Shown piece after piece: positions 18,277-26,873 of a DNA stretch of 64,000 nucleotides. Below the pieces are notes generated by a model that saw only the letters and a list, made by a program, of their open reading frames with translations, was not told the origin of the DNA and ran no database searches. Location of the stretch: NCBI GenBank assembly GCA_022760475.1, contig JALEFZ010000085.1:1-64000 (forward strand). Reading direction: 5' to 3'. Both the position numbers and the translations under genes were made by a program. The DNA is from Bacteroidia bacterium (GTDB lineage Bacteria > Bacteroidota > Bacteroidia > J057). Position 1 is the stretch's first letter, and the number at the start of each line of letters is the position of its first letter.

Positions 18277-19284
18277 ATGAAGAAATCAGTTTTGAAACCG
18301 ATTTTATTGATTGGAGTCTTAGCGTTAATTGCCACTCCTTTATTTTTGGTTTCCTGTAAAAATGATAATAGTGGGAGTGGAAAAGGCAAGGGCAAACTGC
18401 CTCCGGTAGTTTTGGTTAATCCAAATATTAAGGTCCCTAGCTTTTCTCAAGACTCTGCATATAAGTTTATTGAAAAACAGCTCTCATTCGGCCCCAGGGT
18501 TCCGAATTCAGCCCCTCATGCAGACTGTGCAGATTGGCTGATCAGGAAGTTTATCAGCTATGGAGCAGAAGTTCAGACCCAACCCGCTGTGGTACAGGCT
18601 TACGACGGCACTCCATTAAACATGCAAAACATCATTGCATCCTATAATCCAGATCGTGCACAAAGAATCATGTTGACAGCTCACTGGGATACAAGACCAG
18701 TTGCAGATCAGGACGTCGAAAGACAAGATGAGCCCATTCCAGGAGCAAACGATGGGGGCAGTGGAGTCGGGGTACTTTTGGAGATTGCTAGGTTAATCGG
18801 GCAGGATAGCAACCTGAACATTGGTGTGGATATCATCCTCTGGGATGCAGAAGACTATGGAAATTCAAATGTCCCTGACTCTTATTGTCTGGGTTCCCAA
18901 TATTGGGCGCGTAATCCTCATAAGGCAAATTACAATCCCGTTTATGGCATAAACCTGGACATGGTGGGTGGCATCAATGCGCGATTCACCCAGGAAGGTC
19001 AATCGATCACTTACGCTCCAAGTGTAGTCCAGAAGGTTTGGAATACTTCCAGTAAAATTGGGTATAGCAAATTCTTTTCAACACTAAAGACCCCAGGGAT
19101 CATTGATGACCATTTGTACATCAACCAAATAGCCAAGATTCCAACCATTGATATCATTGACAATCAGCCGGGAACTTCATTCTTTGGGCAATGGCATACA
19201 CATGCAGATGATATACATATCATCTCAAAAGAAACCTTAAAGGCGGTAGGACAAACAGTTCTTACTGTGGTCTATAACGAATAA
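18277..19284 (+). CDS. M28 family zinc peptidase lipoprotein (glutaminyl cyclase-like)
   Basis: A 335-residue lipoprotein with a lipobox ending LVSC at residue 27. The M28 fold has the metal ligands in HWDTRPVAD (His/Asp), GANDGGSGVGVLLE (bridging Asp), DAEDYG (Glu/Asp) and WHTHADDIH (His), with the inner segment GINLDMVGG. The single-domain size and these motifs match the Bacteroidota group annotated as M28 aminopeptidase or glutaminyl-peptide cyclotransferase. The two activities cannot be told apart by eye. Anchored in the outer membrane or periplasm, it would process N termini of exported peptides. It lies 10 bp upstream of the GT2 gene. Confidence 0.88.
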   Translation: MKKSVLKPILLIGVLALIATPLFLVSCKNDNSGSGKGKGKLPPVVLVNPNIKVPSFSQDSAYKFIEKQLSFGPRVPNSAPHADCADWLIRKFISYGAEVQTQPAVVQAYDGTPLNMQNIIASYNPDRAQRIMLTAHWDTRPVADQDVERQDEPIPGANDGGSGVGVLLEIARLIGQDSNLNIGVDIILWDAEDYGNSNVPDSYCLGSQYWARNPHKANYNPVYGINLDMVGGINARFTQEGQSITYAPSVVQKVWNTSSKIGYSKFFSTLKTPGIIDDHLYINQIAKIPTIDIIDNQPGTSFFGQWHTHADDIHIISKETLKAVGQTVLTVVYNE

Positions 19285-19294
19285 TTAATGTGGT

Positions 19295-20395
19295 TTGTGG
19301 GCACTTTTCATTGCAGGACTTGCTTCCCTGGTTTACCTAACACTACTTTTTTGTTTAAAAATTGGCGTAAATAAGCTAGGACAATCAACTGATCCAGAGC
19401 CAGTTGGGGAAATAGCTGTTTCAATTATTATTGCAGCAAGGAACGAGGCTTCCAACCTTTCCAAATTTTTGCCGTCTATTTTGACTCAAGATTATGGAGC
19501 GTACGAAGTCCTTATAGTCCTTGACAGGTGCAGTGATAACAGCCTTGAAATTGTCAAACATTTTGCTGCGACATACCCGCAACTCAGGTTTATTGAGATA
19601 AGGGAATTATCAGGAGATTGGTCAGGCAAAAAATTTGCCATCAAAGAAGGGATTGCTGCTGCCAGGCATCAAAATCTTTTGTTCACAGATGCTGATTGCG
19701 AAGCACAAGCTGAATGGGTTAGCAGAATGGCTACATCCTTCAAACAAGGAAATCAAATTGTCCTTGGAGTAGGAAAGTATTTTAAGGATAAAGGTTTTTT
19801 GAACCTATTTGTTCGCTTCGAAACTTTCTATGTGGCCTTCCAATATTTAGGCTGGGCAGGTTTGGGTAAGGCTTACATGGGAGTGGGCAGAAACCTGGCT
19901 TACTCGAAGGAAGTTTTTGAAAAAAATAAGGGATTTTCAGGATTCCGAGACAGCCTTTCGGGAGATGATGACCTCTTTATTAATGCTTATGCAAAATATC
20001 ATGAGCTTGGGGCCGTCCTTGATGAAAGGGCTTTTACCTATTCAGTTGCTAAAAAGAGCTGGAAAGAGTGGTTTGAACAAAAAAACAGGCACCTAAGTGC
20101 TTCACATAAATATTCCTGGAAGAGTAGGCTTAGATTAGGGATTTTTCACTTGTCGCACATGATTTCTTATATAGGAGTCTTCCTGGCGATGATGATAGGA
20201 GTTCCCATGACGCTGACATTAAGTCTACTCATCGGAAGAATTGGCATAAGCCTGTATATTTTGAAGAAGGAAATACGCCAATTCGGCGACAAAGAAATCC
20301 TTTATACGTTTATGGCTTTGGATTTGTTCTTTTTTCTCTACAATTTATTTATCATACCAATAGGACTAATAAGAAAACCTTCATGGATCAAGTAA
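19295..20395 (+). CDS. Membrane glycosyltransferase, GT2 family
   Basis: A 366-residue GT2 enzyme. One N-terminal membrane helix (residues 3-24) is followed by a GT-A domain with VSIIIAARNEASNL (nucleotide-sugar binding), LLFTDADCEA (DxD metal site at about residue 130), the GDDDLF acceptor region and a QxxRW-like EQKNRHLSASHKY. Two or three C-terminal membrane helices follow. The likely role is transfer of a sugar to a lipid carrier or envelope glycan; donor and acceptor are unknown. The frame has a stop at 19286 and no ATG near the start, so TTG at 19295 is the start. The 3' end overlaps the sigma factor gene by 13 bp, an unusual pairing. Confidence 0.9.
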   Translation: MWALFIAGLASLVYLTLLFCLKIGVNKLGQSTDPEPVGEIAVSIIIAARNEASNLSKFLPSILTQDYGAYEVLIVLDRCSDNSLEIVKHFAATYPQLRFIEIRELSGDWSGKKFAIKEGIAAARHQNLLFTDADCEAQAEWVSRMATSFKQGNQIVLGVGKYFKDKGFLNLFVRFETFYVAFQYLGWAGLGKAYMGVGRNLAYSKEVFEKNKGFSGFRDSLSGDDDLFINAYAKYHELGAVLDERAFTYSVAKKSWKEWFEQKNRHLSASHKYSWKSRLRLGIFHLSHMISYIGVFLAMMIGVPMTLTLSLLIGRIGISLYILKKEIRQFGDKEILYTFMALDLFFFLYNLFIIPIGLIRKPSWIK

Positions 20396-20994
20396 ATTCC
20401 GGAAAAGCATCAAAAAATACCCTGGAGGATCGTGGACTCGTAGCTGCAGCAAAAACTGGTGATGAGAAAGCCTTTGAGACGCTGTTGAAGAAGTACCGCA
20501 AGTCTGTCTATTACATGCTCCTAAAAATGGTCAAGAGTGCTGATGACGCTGAGGACTTGACCCAGGAAGCCTTTGCTAAAGCTTTTAACTCGATAGAAAA
20601 GTTCGATTCTAAATATGCCTTTTCAACATGGTTATTCAGAATTGCAACCAATAATACCATTGACTTCATCAGAAAAAGAAGGGTTCAAACCGTTTCTATT
20701 GATGCTCCTATAGAGGGAGATGATGGAAGCAACATGACCATCGATGTAAAGGATGAAGAACTCAATCCCAATGAGGAACTGCTAAAAAAACAAAGGGCAA
20801 AGTTCCTTCACATGGGTATAGCAAAATTGCCAGAAAAGTATCGAATACTTGTGGAATTGAGGTACTTCAAGGAGTTTTCGTATGAAGAAATTGCCACTGA
20901 GCTACAAATTCCGTTGGGCACTGTGAAAGCACAGTTATTCCGAGCGAGGGAGTTACTCAACCAGGAATTGAAGAATATAAAATCTCAAATGTAA
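20383..20994 (+). CDS. RNA polymerase sigma factor, sigma-70 (ECF-like)
   Basis: A 203-residue sigma factor. Region 2 (residues about 35-105) contains DAEDLTQEAFAKAF and the -10 recognition helix AFSTWLFRIATNNTIDFIRKRR. Region 4 (about 145-198) has the helix-turn-helix FSYEEIATELQIPLGTVKAQLFRAREL. The spacing and absence of region 3 fit the ECF group. No anti-sigma gene is adjacent, so control is not by a neighbouring membrane anti-sigma factor. In Bacteroidota a similar sole-standing factor close to envelope genes serves as a constitutive general factor (family knowledge, not proven here). Its start lies within the GT2 gene; a strong terminator follows. Confidence 0.93.
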   Translation: MDQVNSGKASKNTLEDRGLVAAAKTGDEKAFETLLKKYRKSVYYMLLKMVKSADDAEDLTQEAFAKAFNSIEKFDSKYAFSTWLFRIATNNTIDFIRKRRVQTVSIDAPIEGDDGSNMTIDVKDEELNPNEELLKKQRAKFLHMGIAKLPEKYRILVELRYFKEFSYEEIATELQIPLGTVKAQLFRARELLNQELKNIKSQM

Positions 20995-20997
20995 AAA

Positions 20998-21031
20998 ATC
21001 CCGGTAAGAATGATCTTACCGGGATTTTTTT
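20998..21031 (+). terminator. Rho-independent terminator after sigma factor gene
   Basis: Perfect 12-bp stem ATCCCGGTAAGA (20998-21009) with TCTTACCGGGAT (21014-21025), a 4-nt loop and a T-run. The A-run on the left means it may also serve the convergent small gene at 21043. Confidence 0.95.
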
Positions 21032-21042
21032 ATGTCATGGAC

Positions 21043-21240
21043 TTATGCGTCCTTTCCTGCGTTGTATTTGTTATAGGCAAAAATAACTACGTAAGCGATC
21101 CCCCCTAATGCCGCCAGACCAAGAGCAACTTTAAGCATTTTAAACAAGGACATCACAAGTAGTACCAATACAAGTGGTGCAGCAATTTTCCCCCAAAGTG
21201 GAAGGCGCATGTATGTTTTAAAAAGCCAGTTATTTTGCAT
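21043..21240 (-). CDS. Small membrane protein, unknown function
   Basis: A 65-residue protein with basic N terminus and a long hydrophobic stretch (residues about 18-55) that could make one or two membrane helices joined near Gly41-Gly42. I do not recognise a family. It has its own ATG, ends right before the sigma-factor terminator and starts close to the divergent TPR gene, so it fits the space between two divergent/convergent genes without overlapping any. That position and the clean membrane-protein composition support a real gene. Confidence 0.55.
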   Translation of the reverse strand: MQNNWLFKTYMRLPLWGKIAAPLVLVLLVMSLFKMLKVALGLAALGGIAYVVIFAYNKYNAGKDA

Positions 21241-21288
21241 GATTAGAAATATTTGTTTCCTATTCTTGTTTTCGAATAAAATGAAAGA

Positions 21289-22503
21289 ATGTTACATAAA
21301 CAATATACGAATTTTCTTTCAAAATTGCTGCTGACTTGGATAGTAGCTTGGGTACAATTCCATCCTGAAACTTACTACGCACAGGTTTTTGCTGATCAAC
21401 ACTTCAGGCAGAAAGCCGAAGAGGCCATGGATCTGGTCTATGAACAAAGGCATGAAGAGGCAGAAAAACTCCTTAACCATCTGAAAGAAGGCTATTCTGA
21501 GCATCCCGCTCCCTATTTCCTTCTGGCAACCAATCGTTGGTGGCAGAGTTATACCTCCACTACTCCCCACTATCACAGTTACATGCGCGAACATTTGGAC
21601 AAGGCATTGGAACTGAATGAAAAACTTGCTAAAAATGAAGAACTTGAGCTGGAATATATCTTTTTTCAGTACATGTGTTATGCTTTTCGAACCCGCTTGC
21701 ACACCCTAAGGAGGGAATGGCTCAAGGCCACAAATGATGGATTGAAAGCCCTTCCCTATGTAAAGAAATGCATCAAATTGGCTGAAGAAAGTCCAGAATT
21801 CTATTTCAGTGCAGGCATCTACCATTATTATGCAGAGGCTTATCCTGAAGAGCATCCATACTTGAAGCCCATTATTGCCTTGTTCCCAGATGGGAGTGCT
21901 ACAGCGGGACTGGAGGAGATGGAGAAATCGGCAAGGATTAAAAATTTCACACAGGTTGAGTCCATCTTTTACCTGACTGACGTGTATATTTTTTGGGAAA
22001 AGGACTACGATAAGGCTGTTGAAAATATTTATCGATTACATTCTACCTATCCCTCAAATACCTGGTTTTTTGCTGAGTATGCACGGGCATTGGTTTTTGC
22101 GGGCAGGTATGAAAAAGCCATTCCTCATCTTGAGAAGGTAATTGGCTTGTTTGAAAATATTGCAGGGCATCAAACTCGACACATTGCTTCCACAGAATCT
22201 CCCTTGACAGCCAAACTGATGATTCGGCTTTACCACTATCATGGAAAGGCCTTGTTATTGGGAAGGAATGATGTGAGCAAAGCCGTTCAATCCTTCCACA
22301 ACAGCCTCAAACAAGCAGAACTATCCGGAATTCCCGCTTACGAATACATTCCTGGAGATTACCTTTACCTGGGCTATTGCTATGACCGTCTCGGCCAACG
22401 ATCTATTGCAAAATCATACTATCAAAAGGCTATTGATTCAGAAGACAACGACCTTTATAAAAGTGAGGCAAAAAAAGGATTGAAGGAGCCCATATTTAAA
22501 TAG
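21289..22503 (+). CDS. TPR-containing protein, unknown function
   Basis: A 404-residue protein. An N-terminal hydrophobic region (about residues 10-30) may be a signal peptide ending near YYAQ. Helical repeat units follow, with TPR spacing best seen at residues about 35-65, 250-280 and 360-395 (GRYEKAIPHLEKVIGL, GQRSIAKSYYQKAID). Tryptophan- and tyrosine-rich helices between them (NRWWQSYTS, YFSAGIYHYYAEAYP) are not standard TPRs. It is likely a periplasmic scaffold. It precedes the Bat operon by 100 bp and may or may not belong to it, because a promoter box lies in between. Confidence 0.8.
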   Translation: MLHKQYTNFLSKLLLTWIVAWVQFHPETYYAQVFADQHFRQKAEEAMDLVYEQRHEEAEKLLNHLKEGYSEHPAPYFLLATNRWWQSYTSTTPHYHSYMREHLDKALELNEKLAKNEELELEYIFFQYMCYAFRTRLHTLRREWLKATNDGLKALPYVKKCIKLAEESPEFYFSAGIYHYYAEAYPEEHPYLKPIIALFPDGSATAGLEEMEKSARIKNFTQVESIFYLTDVYIFWEKDYDKAVENIYRLHSTYPSNTWFFAEYARALVFAGRYEKAIPHLEKVIGLFENIAGHQTRHIASTESPLTAKLMIRLYHYHGKALLLGRNDVSKAVQSFHNSLKQAELSGIPAYEYIPGDYLYLGYCYDRLGQRSIAKSYYQKAIDSEDNDLYKSEAKKGLKEPIFK

Positions 22504-22558
22504 CTTGTTTTAACACATTTTAACTTTTCTTTAACAACATCATAGGGCTGTAATGGGG

Positions 22559-22566
22559 TATATTTG
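22559..22566 (+). promoter_or_regulatory. Bat operon promoter -7 box
   Basis: TATATTTG fits TAnnTTTG, 37 bp before the first gene of the Bat cluster. I do not see a clear -33 TTG at the right distance, so confidence is moderate. Confidence 0.45.
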
Positions 22567-22603
22567 AAGACAGAAAATCCGCATTTAGTGGGATTTAATT
22601 CCT

Positions 22604-23605
22604 ATGAGTATACTTCGACATCGTCTTTTCATATTAATTCTGTTTTCCTTCCTGTTTTCTCCACTATGGGGCCAGGATATTTCTGCTAAATGGATCATAG
22701 AAGAGGGAGATCCATCCCTCAACGAATTCCTCCATCTGGAAAAAGTCAGGCTGGAAATAAGCCATCCTAAAAGCAGTGTGGTGGTTTGGCCTCAATTCAA
22801 AGACTCTATTGGTGATTTTGAAATTCTCGAAGCCGGAAAGGTGGATACTACCTTTGACAATGGCGACCTATTGACCAGAAGTCAGAACTTTATGTTGATA
22901 GCAAGCGGGAATGGAAAAATGGAATTACCCGGAGTGGATATCAAAAGTTTAAGCAACGACCAGGAATTGTCGCATAAAGTCAACGGTGTATTGCTGGATG
23001 TTGCGACCCAGGCCATTGATACTACCAAAGGCACAAAAGAACTCAAAGAAATCGTTGATGTCCCGGTAACTGTTGGCGAATGGTTGCCTTGGGTAGGGAT
23101 TGGCTTGGCCCTGATTGCATTAATTGGTGGCGGGATCTGGTATTACAGAAAGCGCAAAAACGACGAGCCGATATTTGCTCCTTCTCCCCCCCCTGTCCCC
23201 GCGCATGAAATTGCCATGCGGGCGCTTGCCAAATTGGAGGAACAGAAACTCTGGCAAAATGGATATGTCAAGGAATATTATGTTGACTTAACCAACATCA
23301 TAAGGGCTTATATAGAAAAAAGGTTCAAGGTTCCTGCTATGGAATCTATTTCAGATGAGATTTTGAAGGATTTGAAGCAGGAAAAACTTAAACCCATTAT
23401 GCTCAAAGGACTTTCGGATCTACTCATCAGGGCAGACTTGGCCAAGTTTGCCAAATCGCAGCCTGACTCAGGTGAAAACCTTGCTTCTATGGAATTTGCA
23501 AGAACTTTTGTAAAGGAATCCAAAAATATGATGACCCTTTGGGAGGAAGAATTGAAAAAACAGGCAGAAAATGAAAGCGTAAGAAAGGAGGAAACTGAAT
23601 TATGA
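22604..23605 (+). CDS. Bat operon membrane protein (DUF4381/BatD-like)
   Basis: A 333-residue protein with signal peptide (1-23), a beta-rich periplasmic domain (about 25-150), one membrane helix (about 162-183) and a proline-containing, mostly helical cytoplasmic tail (about 195-333) with KLEEQKLWQNGYVKEYYVDLTNIIRAYIEKRF. This layout matches the DUF4381-type protein that usually precedes batA in Bacteroidota. The family partners with MoxR AAA+ ATPases and von Willebrand A proteins, but no moxR or DUF58 gene is adjacent here. Its last codons overlap batA in an ATGA junction. Confidence 0.82.
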   Translation: MSILRHRLFILILFSFLFSPLWGQDISAKWIIEEGDPSLNEFLHLEKVRLEISHPKSSVVVWPQFKDSIGDFEILEAGKVDTTFDNGDLLTRSQNFMLIASGNGKMELPGVDIKSLSNDQELSHKVNGVLLDVATQAIDTTKGTKELKEIVDVPVTVGEWLPWVGIGLALIALIGGGIWYYRKRKNDEPIFAPSPPPVPAHEIAMRALAKLEEQKLWQNGYVKEYYVDLTNIIRAYIEKRFKVPAMESISDEILKDLKQEKLKPIMLKGLSDLLIRADLAKFAKSQPDSGENLASMEFARTFVKESKNMMTLWEEELKKQAENESVRKEETEL

Positions 23606-24609
23606 TGAGTTTCCTAAGACAGTTGGAATTTGCCAGTCCCTGGGTTCTCTACTTTCTAATAGTTCCCTTACTCATGGTACTGTGGCATTTTTTCAGACTA
23701 AGAAAAAAATACCCAAGTTTGCGACTCCCCATAACAGCTGGTCTGGTGGCACATAGCAAGCCCTTCAGGGGTATGCTGAAACAAAACCTGTTTATACTGA
23801 GGGTACTTTCCCTCATCTTTTTAATTTTTGCCCTTGCCAGACCTCAGACAAGTTTCAACGAAGAAAATGTAAATACCGAAGGGATAGATATCATGCTTGC
23901 CCTGGATATTTCGGGCAGTATGAAGGCCCTTGATTTCAAGCCTGACAGGCTAGGGGCGGCTAAACTGACAGCTTCCAATTTTATAAAAAACAGGAAAAAC
24001 GATCGAATGGGCCTCGTGGTATTTGCCAGTGAAAGTTTCACACAATGCCCTTTGACTACCGACCATCAAATGCTTCAAAGCCTTTTGAGGGACATTGATG
24101 AAGGGCTTCTGGAGTCCGGTACGGCGATCGGGATGGGATTATCAACGGCTGTTATTAGATTAAAAGATTCCGATGCCAAGAGCCGTGTAGTCATCCTGCT
24201 TACGGATGGGGATAACAACAGCGGCTTTATAGACCCGGTTACAGCAACTGAAGCTGCCAAACAATTTGGAATCAGGGTCTATACGATTGGTGTAGGGAAA
24301 AACGGGATGGCTCCCTATCGGGTTAAAGGCCCTTTTGGGAATTACCAAATCATTCAACAGGAAGTAAAGCTCGATGAGAAATTATTGGAGCAGATCGCGA
24401 ATTCGACAGGGGGAAAATACTACAATGTAAAGAACAATAAGGCATTGGATGCCGTCTACGAGGAAATTGACCAGTTGGAGAAGACCCGTATCCAGGTCAC
24501 ACGAATTACCCGAAAGACTGAAAGATTCTATTGGTTCCTGATCATTGGAGGAATGTTATTGTTGTTGGAGTGGATTCTGAGGTATGCGGTCGTCAGGTCT
24601 ATACCCTAG
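23602..24609 (+). CDS. batA: Von Willebrand factor A membrane protein BatA
   Basis: A 335-residue membrane protein: two N-terminal membrane helices (about 13-30 and 58-80), a VWA domain with the MIDAS residues DISGSM (about 100-105), the Thr in QCPLTTDHQM and Asp in LLTDGDNNSG, and a C-terminal membrane helix (about 310-330). Bat proteins were named from Bacteroides aerotolerance; the direct activity is not settled. The perfect MIDAS suggests metal-dependent protein binding on the cytoplasmic or periplasmic side. It overlaps the upstream gene by 4 bp and precedes batB by 23 bp. Confidence 0.93.
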   Translation: MMSFLRQLEFASPWVLYFLIVPLLMVLWHFFRLRKKYPSLRLPITAGLVAHSKPFRGMLKQNLFILRVLSLIFLIFALARPQTSFNEENVNTEGIDIMLALDISGSMKALDFKPDRLGAAKLTASNFIKNRKNDRMGLVVFASESFTQCPLTTDHQMLQSLLRDIDEGLLESGTAIGMGLSTAVIRLKDSDAKSRVVILLTDGDNNSGFIDPVTATEAAKQFGIRVYTIGVGKNGMAPYRVKGPFGNYQIIQQEVKLDEKLLEQIANSTGGKYYNVKNNKALDAVYEEIDQLEKTRIQVTRITRKTERFYWFLIIGGMLLLLEWILRYAVVRSIP

Positions 24610-24632
24610 AAATGAAAGGATAAACGAAAGAA

Positions 24633-25649
24633 ATGATTCAATACGCTCATCCAGAGGCATTTTACTTACTCATAGGCTTGATACCACTGGCCTTGCTTTT
24701 CTTCCTTTTTATGAGGGGAAGAAAAAAAGCCCTTTCTGCCATGGGCAAGGATAGCCTTGTCGCACGGCTGAGTCCAAATAGTCCAAAGGCTAAGCATCAA
24801 TGGAAATTTGCCATGGTAGCTTTGGCTTACAGCCTGCTGGTGATTGCGCTTGCCAATCCACAGATAGGCGAAGCCAAGGAGAAGGTAAAAAGAAGCGGGG
24901 TAGATCTCATGATTGCCCTTGATATATCGAGGTCTATGCTTGCTCAGGATGAGCAGCCCAATAGGCTCCTTAGAGCTAGACAGTTTGTATCAAACCTGAT
25001 AGACAGGCTAGGTGGAGACCGTGTTGGTCTGGTTTTATTTGCGGGGAATGCCTATTTGCAGGTACCGGTCACAACGGATTACCTTGCGACAAAAACCATT
25101 CTGAGAACTGTCTCTACCGATTTGGCTGGAACCCAGGGAACGGCTATTGGAGAAGCCATCCAGCTTACCAATGACGCATTTGAGCGCGGCAAGCATGAGA
25201 AAAGGGTCTTGTTGATCATATCTGATGGAGAGGACCACGAGGGAGAATCCCTGGAAATCGCCAAGAAAGCGGCAGAAGCTGGCCTTGCTATTTATACCAT
25301 GGGCATTGGTTCACCCAAGGGAGCGCCCATCCCTGAATATAGTGGAAACCGACAGGTGGGCTATAAGCAGGACAAAAACGGAAGCATCGTCTTGTCCAAG
25401 TTAAACGTCTCTATGCTGAAGCAGGTGGCTGAAAGTGGAGGAGGAAAATACCTGAACCTGAATGTTGATGACTTTCTGGGTGAGCTAGCTCAGATGGAGA
25501 AAGAAGAATTCGAAGAACATGTCTTCACAGATTTCCAGGATCAATTTCAGTGGGCATTGGGTTTGGCCTTGCTATTTCTTGTATTAGAATACTTTATTTC
25601 GGAGAGCAAATCCGCTTGGTTAACAGATTGGAATATTTTCAAGTCCTAA
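24633..25649 (+). CDS. batB: Von Willebrand factor A membrane protein BatB
   Basis: A 338-residue paralogue of BatA with the same order: N-terminal membrane helices, VWA domain with DISRSM at about residues 92-97 (MIDAS DxSxS intact, although Gly is replaced by Arg), VPVTTDYLA and ISDGEDHEGE, then a C-terminal membrane helix near 308-325. The paired batA/batB arrangement is typical. It lies 23 bp after batA, and only 2 bp separate it from batC. The two VWA proteins probably act as a pair in one membrane complex. Confidence 0.93.
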   Translation: MIQYAHPEAFYLLIGLIPLALLFFLFMRGRKKALSAMGKDSLVARLSPNSPKAKHQWKFAMVALAYSLLVIALANPQIGEAKEKVKRSGVDLMIALDISRSMLAQDEQPNRLLRARQFVSNLIDRLGGDRVGLVLFAGNAYLQVPVTTDYLATKTILRTVSTDLAGTQGTAIGEAIQLTNDAFERGKHEKRVLLIISDGEDHEGESLEIAKKAAEAGLAIYTMGIGSPKGAPIPEYSGNRQVGYKQDKNGSIVLSKLNVSMLKQVAESGGGKYLNLNVDDFLGELAQMEKEEFEEHVFTDFQDQFQWALGLALLFLVLEYFISESKSAWLTDWNIFKS

Positions 25650-25651
25650 GT

Positions 25652-26305
25652 ATGAAGGGATTTTTTTACATGCTGCTTATTATTTGTATTCCTGTTCTGG
25701 GTATGGGACAAGTCTTTACTCCTAAAGTAAAAACCTATACCCGTGAAGGAAACAGATCCTATAAGGCGGGATCTTTTGTAGATGCAGAGGTGAGCTACAA
25801 GAAAGCCCTTGAGGAGGAAGCCGCAGACTTTAAGGCTCGTTTCAACCTTGGAAATTCCCTCTATGCCCAGGAAAGGTATGACGATGCCATCAAGGAATAT
25901 CAGCAGGCTGCTGGACTGGGTGAGGATAAACTCAGTCAGTCTTTGGCTTACTATAACCTTGGAAACAGTTTTTTGAACAAAAAGGACTACAGAAAAGCGG
26001 CCAATGCATTCAAAGATGCGTTAAAAAGGAATCCTTCTGACATGGATACGCGTTATAACCTGGCCTATGCCCTTGAGCAATTGAAGAACAATTCTGACCA
26101 AAATAAGGACGATGACAAGAAGGATCCTTCAGAATTTGCCAAGAAACTAAAGGCTCAGGCGGATGAATTGGTAAAGGAGAAAAAGTATCAGGCTGCCTTT
26201 GATTTGATGCAGAGTGGATTGAAGAAGGATGAGACGGTATCCTACTACAACGATTTTATTGGAAGACTGAAAGAAGTAAGTGGAGTTGATGAATCAAATA
26301 AATAA
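25652..26305 (+). CDS. batC: TPR protein BatC
   Basis: About 217 residues from the ATG at 25652; an upstream in-frame start would lie inside batB and would place hydrophilic residues before the signal peptide. Residues 1-20 are the signal peptide (ending GMGQ), followed by TPR units about 25-58, 62-95 and 100-135 (ARFNLGNSLYAQERYDDAIKEY, YNLGNSFLNKKDYRKAANAF). A charged Asn/Asp/Lys linker leads to a last helical pair. BatC binds other Bat components through TPRs in the model. A second, TPR-poor protein follows at once, which may be a split-off half of a longer BatC. Confidence 0.88.
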   Translation: MKGFFYMLLIICIPVLGMGQVFTPKVKTYTREGNRSYKAGSFVDAEVSYKKALEEEAADFKARFNLGNSLYAQERYDDAIKEYQQAAGLGEDKLSQSLAYYNLGNSFLNKKDYRKAANAFKDALKRNPSDMDTRYNLAYALEQLKNNSDQNKDDDKKDPSEFAKKLKAQADELVKEKKYQAAFDLMQSGLKKDETVSYYNDFIGRLKEVSGVDESNK

Positions 26306-26306
26306 A

Positions 26307-26783
26307 ATGATGAGACACGAAATGGCCTTTCTAGTGATGCTGATGCTTGGTTATGGGCTAAATGCACAAACAGCCAAGGATTATTTTCACCAGGGAGCAC
26401 AGCAATATATATTTGGTAAAAAGCAAGAGGCAATTGCCTCTGTCCAGCAAGGCCTACAGATTGATCCCAATGACAATGAGTTGAAGGAATTGTATGAAAT
26501 TCTGATGAAAGAGGAGGAAGAAAAGAAGGATAAAAATCAGAATGAAGACAAAAAGGATGAGGAGAAGAATGACGATGAACAAAATCAAGATCAAAAACAG
26601 GATCAGGAGAAGGAACAAAATCAGGAGCAACAAAACAAACAACAAAGCCAGCCTCAACAGATGAGCAAGGAAGACATGGAAAAGCTCCTTCAAGCCTTAC
26701 AAATGGAGGAAGAAAAGCTCCAGAAAAAACTTCAAAAGAGAAAAGTAAAAGTAGTACGAAAGAATGTTACCAAAGACTGGTAA
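26307..26783 (+). CDS. Second BatC-like protein with highly charged low-complexity region
   Basis: About 158 residues from the ATG at 26307, one base after the batC stop; an in-frame GTG (26280) and ATG (26289) lie inside batC and are less likely because the signal peptide begins at 26307. Residues 1-20 are a signal peptide. Residues about 23-60 form one TPR-like hairpin (QYIFGKKQEAIASVQQGL). Residues about 65-115 are almost only Lys, Glu, Asp, Asn and Gln, and residues about 117-150 are Gln/Glu/Lys-rich helices. Its location shows it belongs to the Bat complex. The low-complexity belt is probably disordered or a coiled coil. Confidence 0.8.
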   Translation: MMRHEMAFLVMLMLGYGLNAQTAKDYFHQGAQQYIFGKKQEAIASVQQGLQIDPNDNELKELYEILMKEEEEKKDKNQNEDKKDEEKNDDEQNQDQKQDQEKEQNQEQQNKQQSQPQQMSKEDMEKLLQALQMEEEKLQKKLQKRKVKVVRKNVTKDW

Positions 26784-26873
26784 GTTGGCTAGGGAACTTG
26801 GTAGGGAAGGAACTTTATTTACAGAGACTTTTCAATCATTCATTCCTTTTCTACACCACAAAACAAAAAGCAC

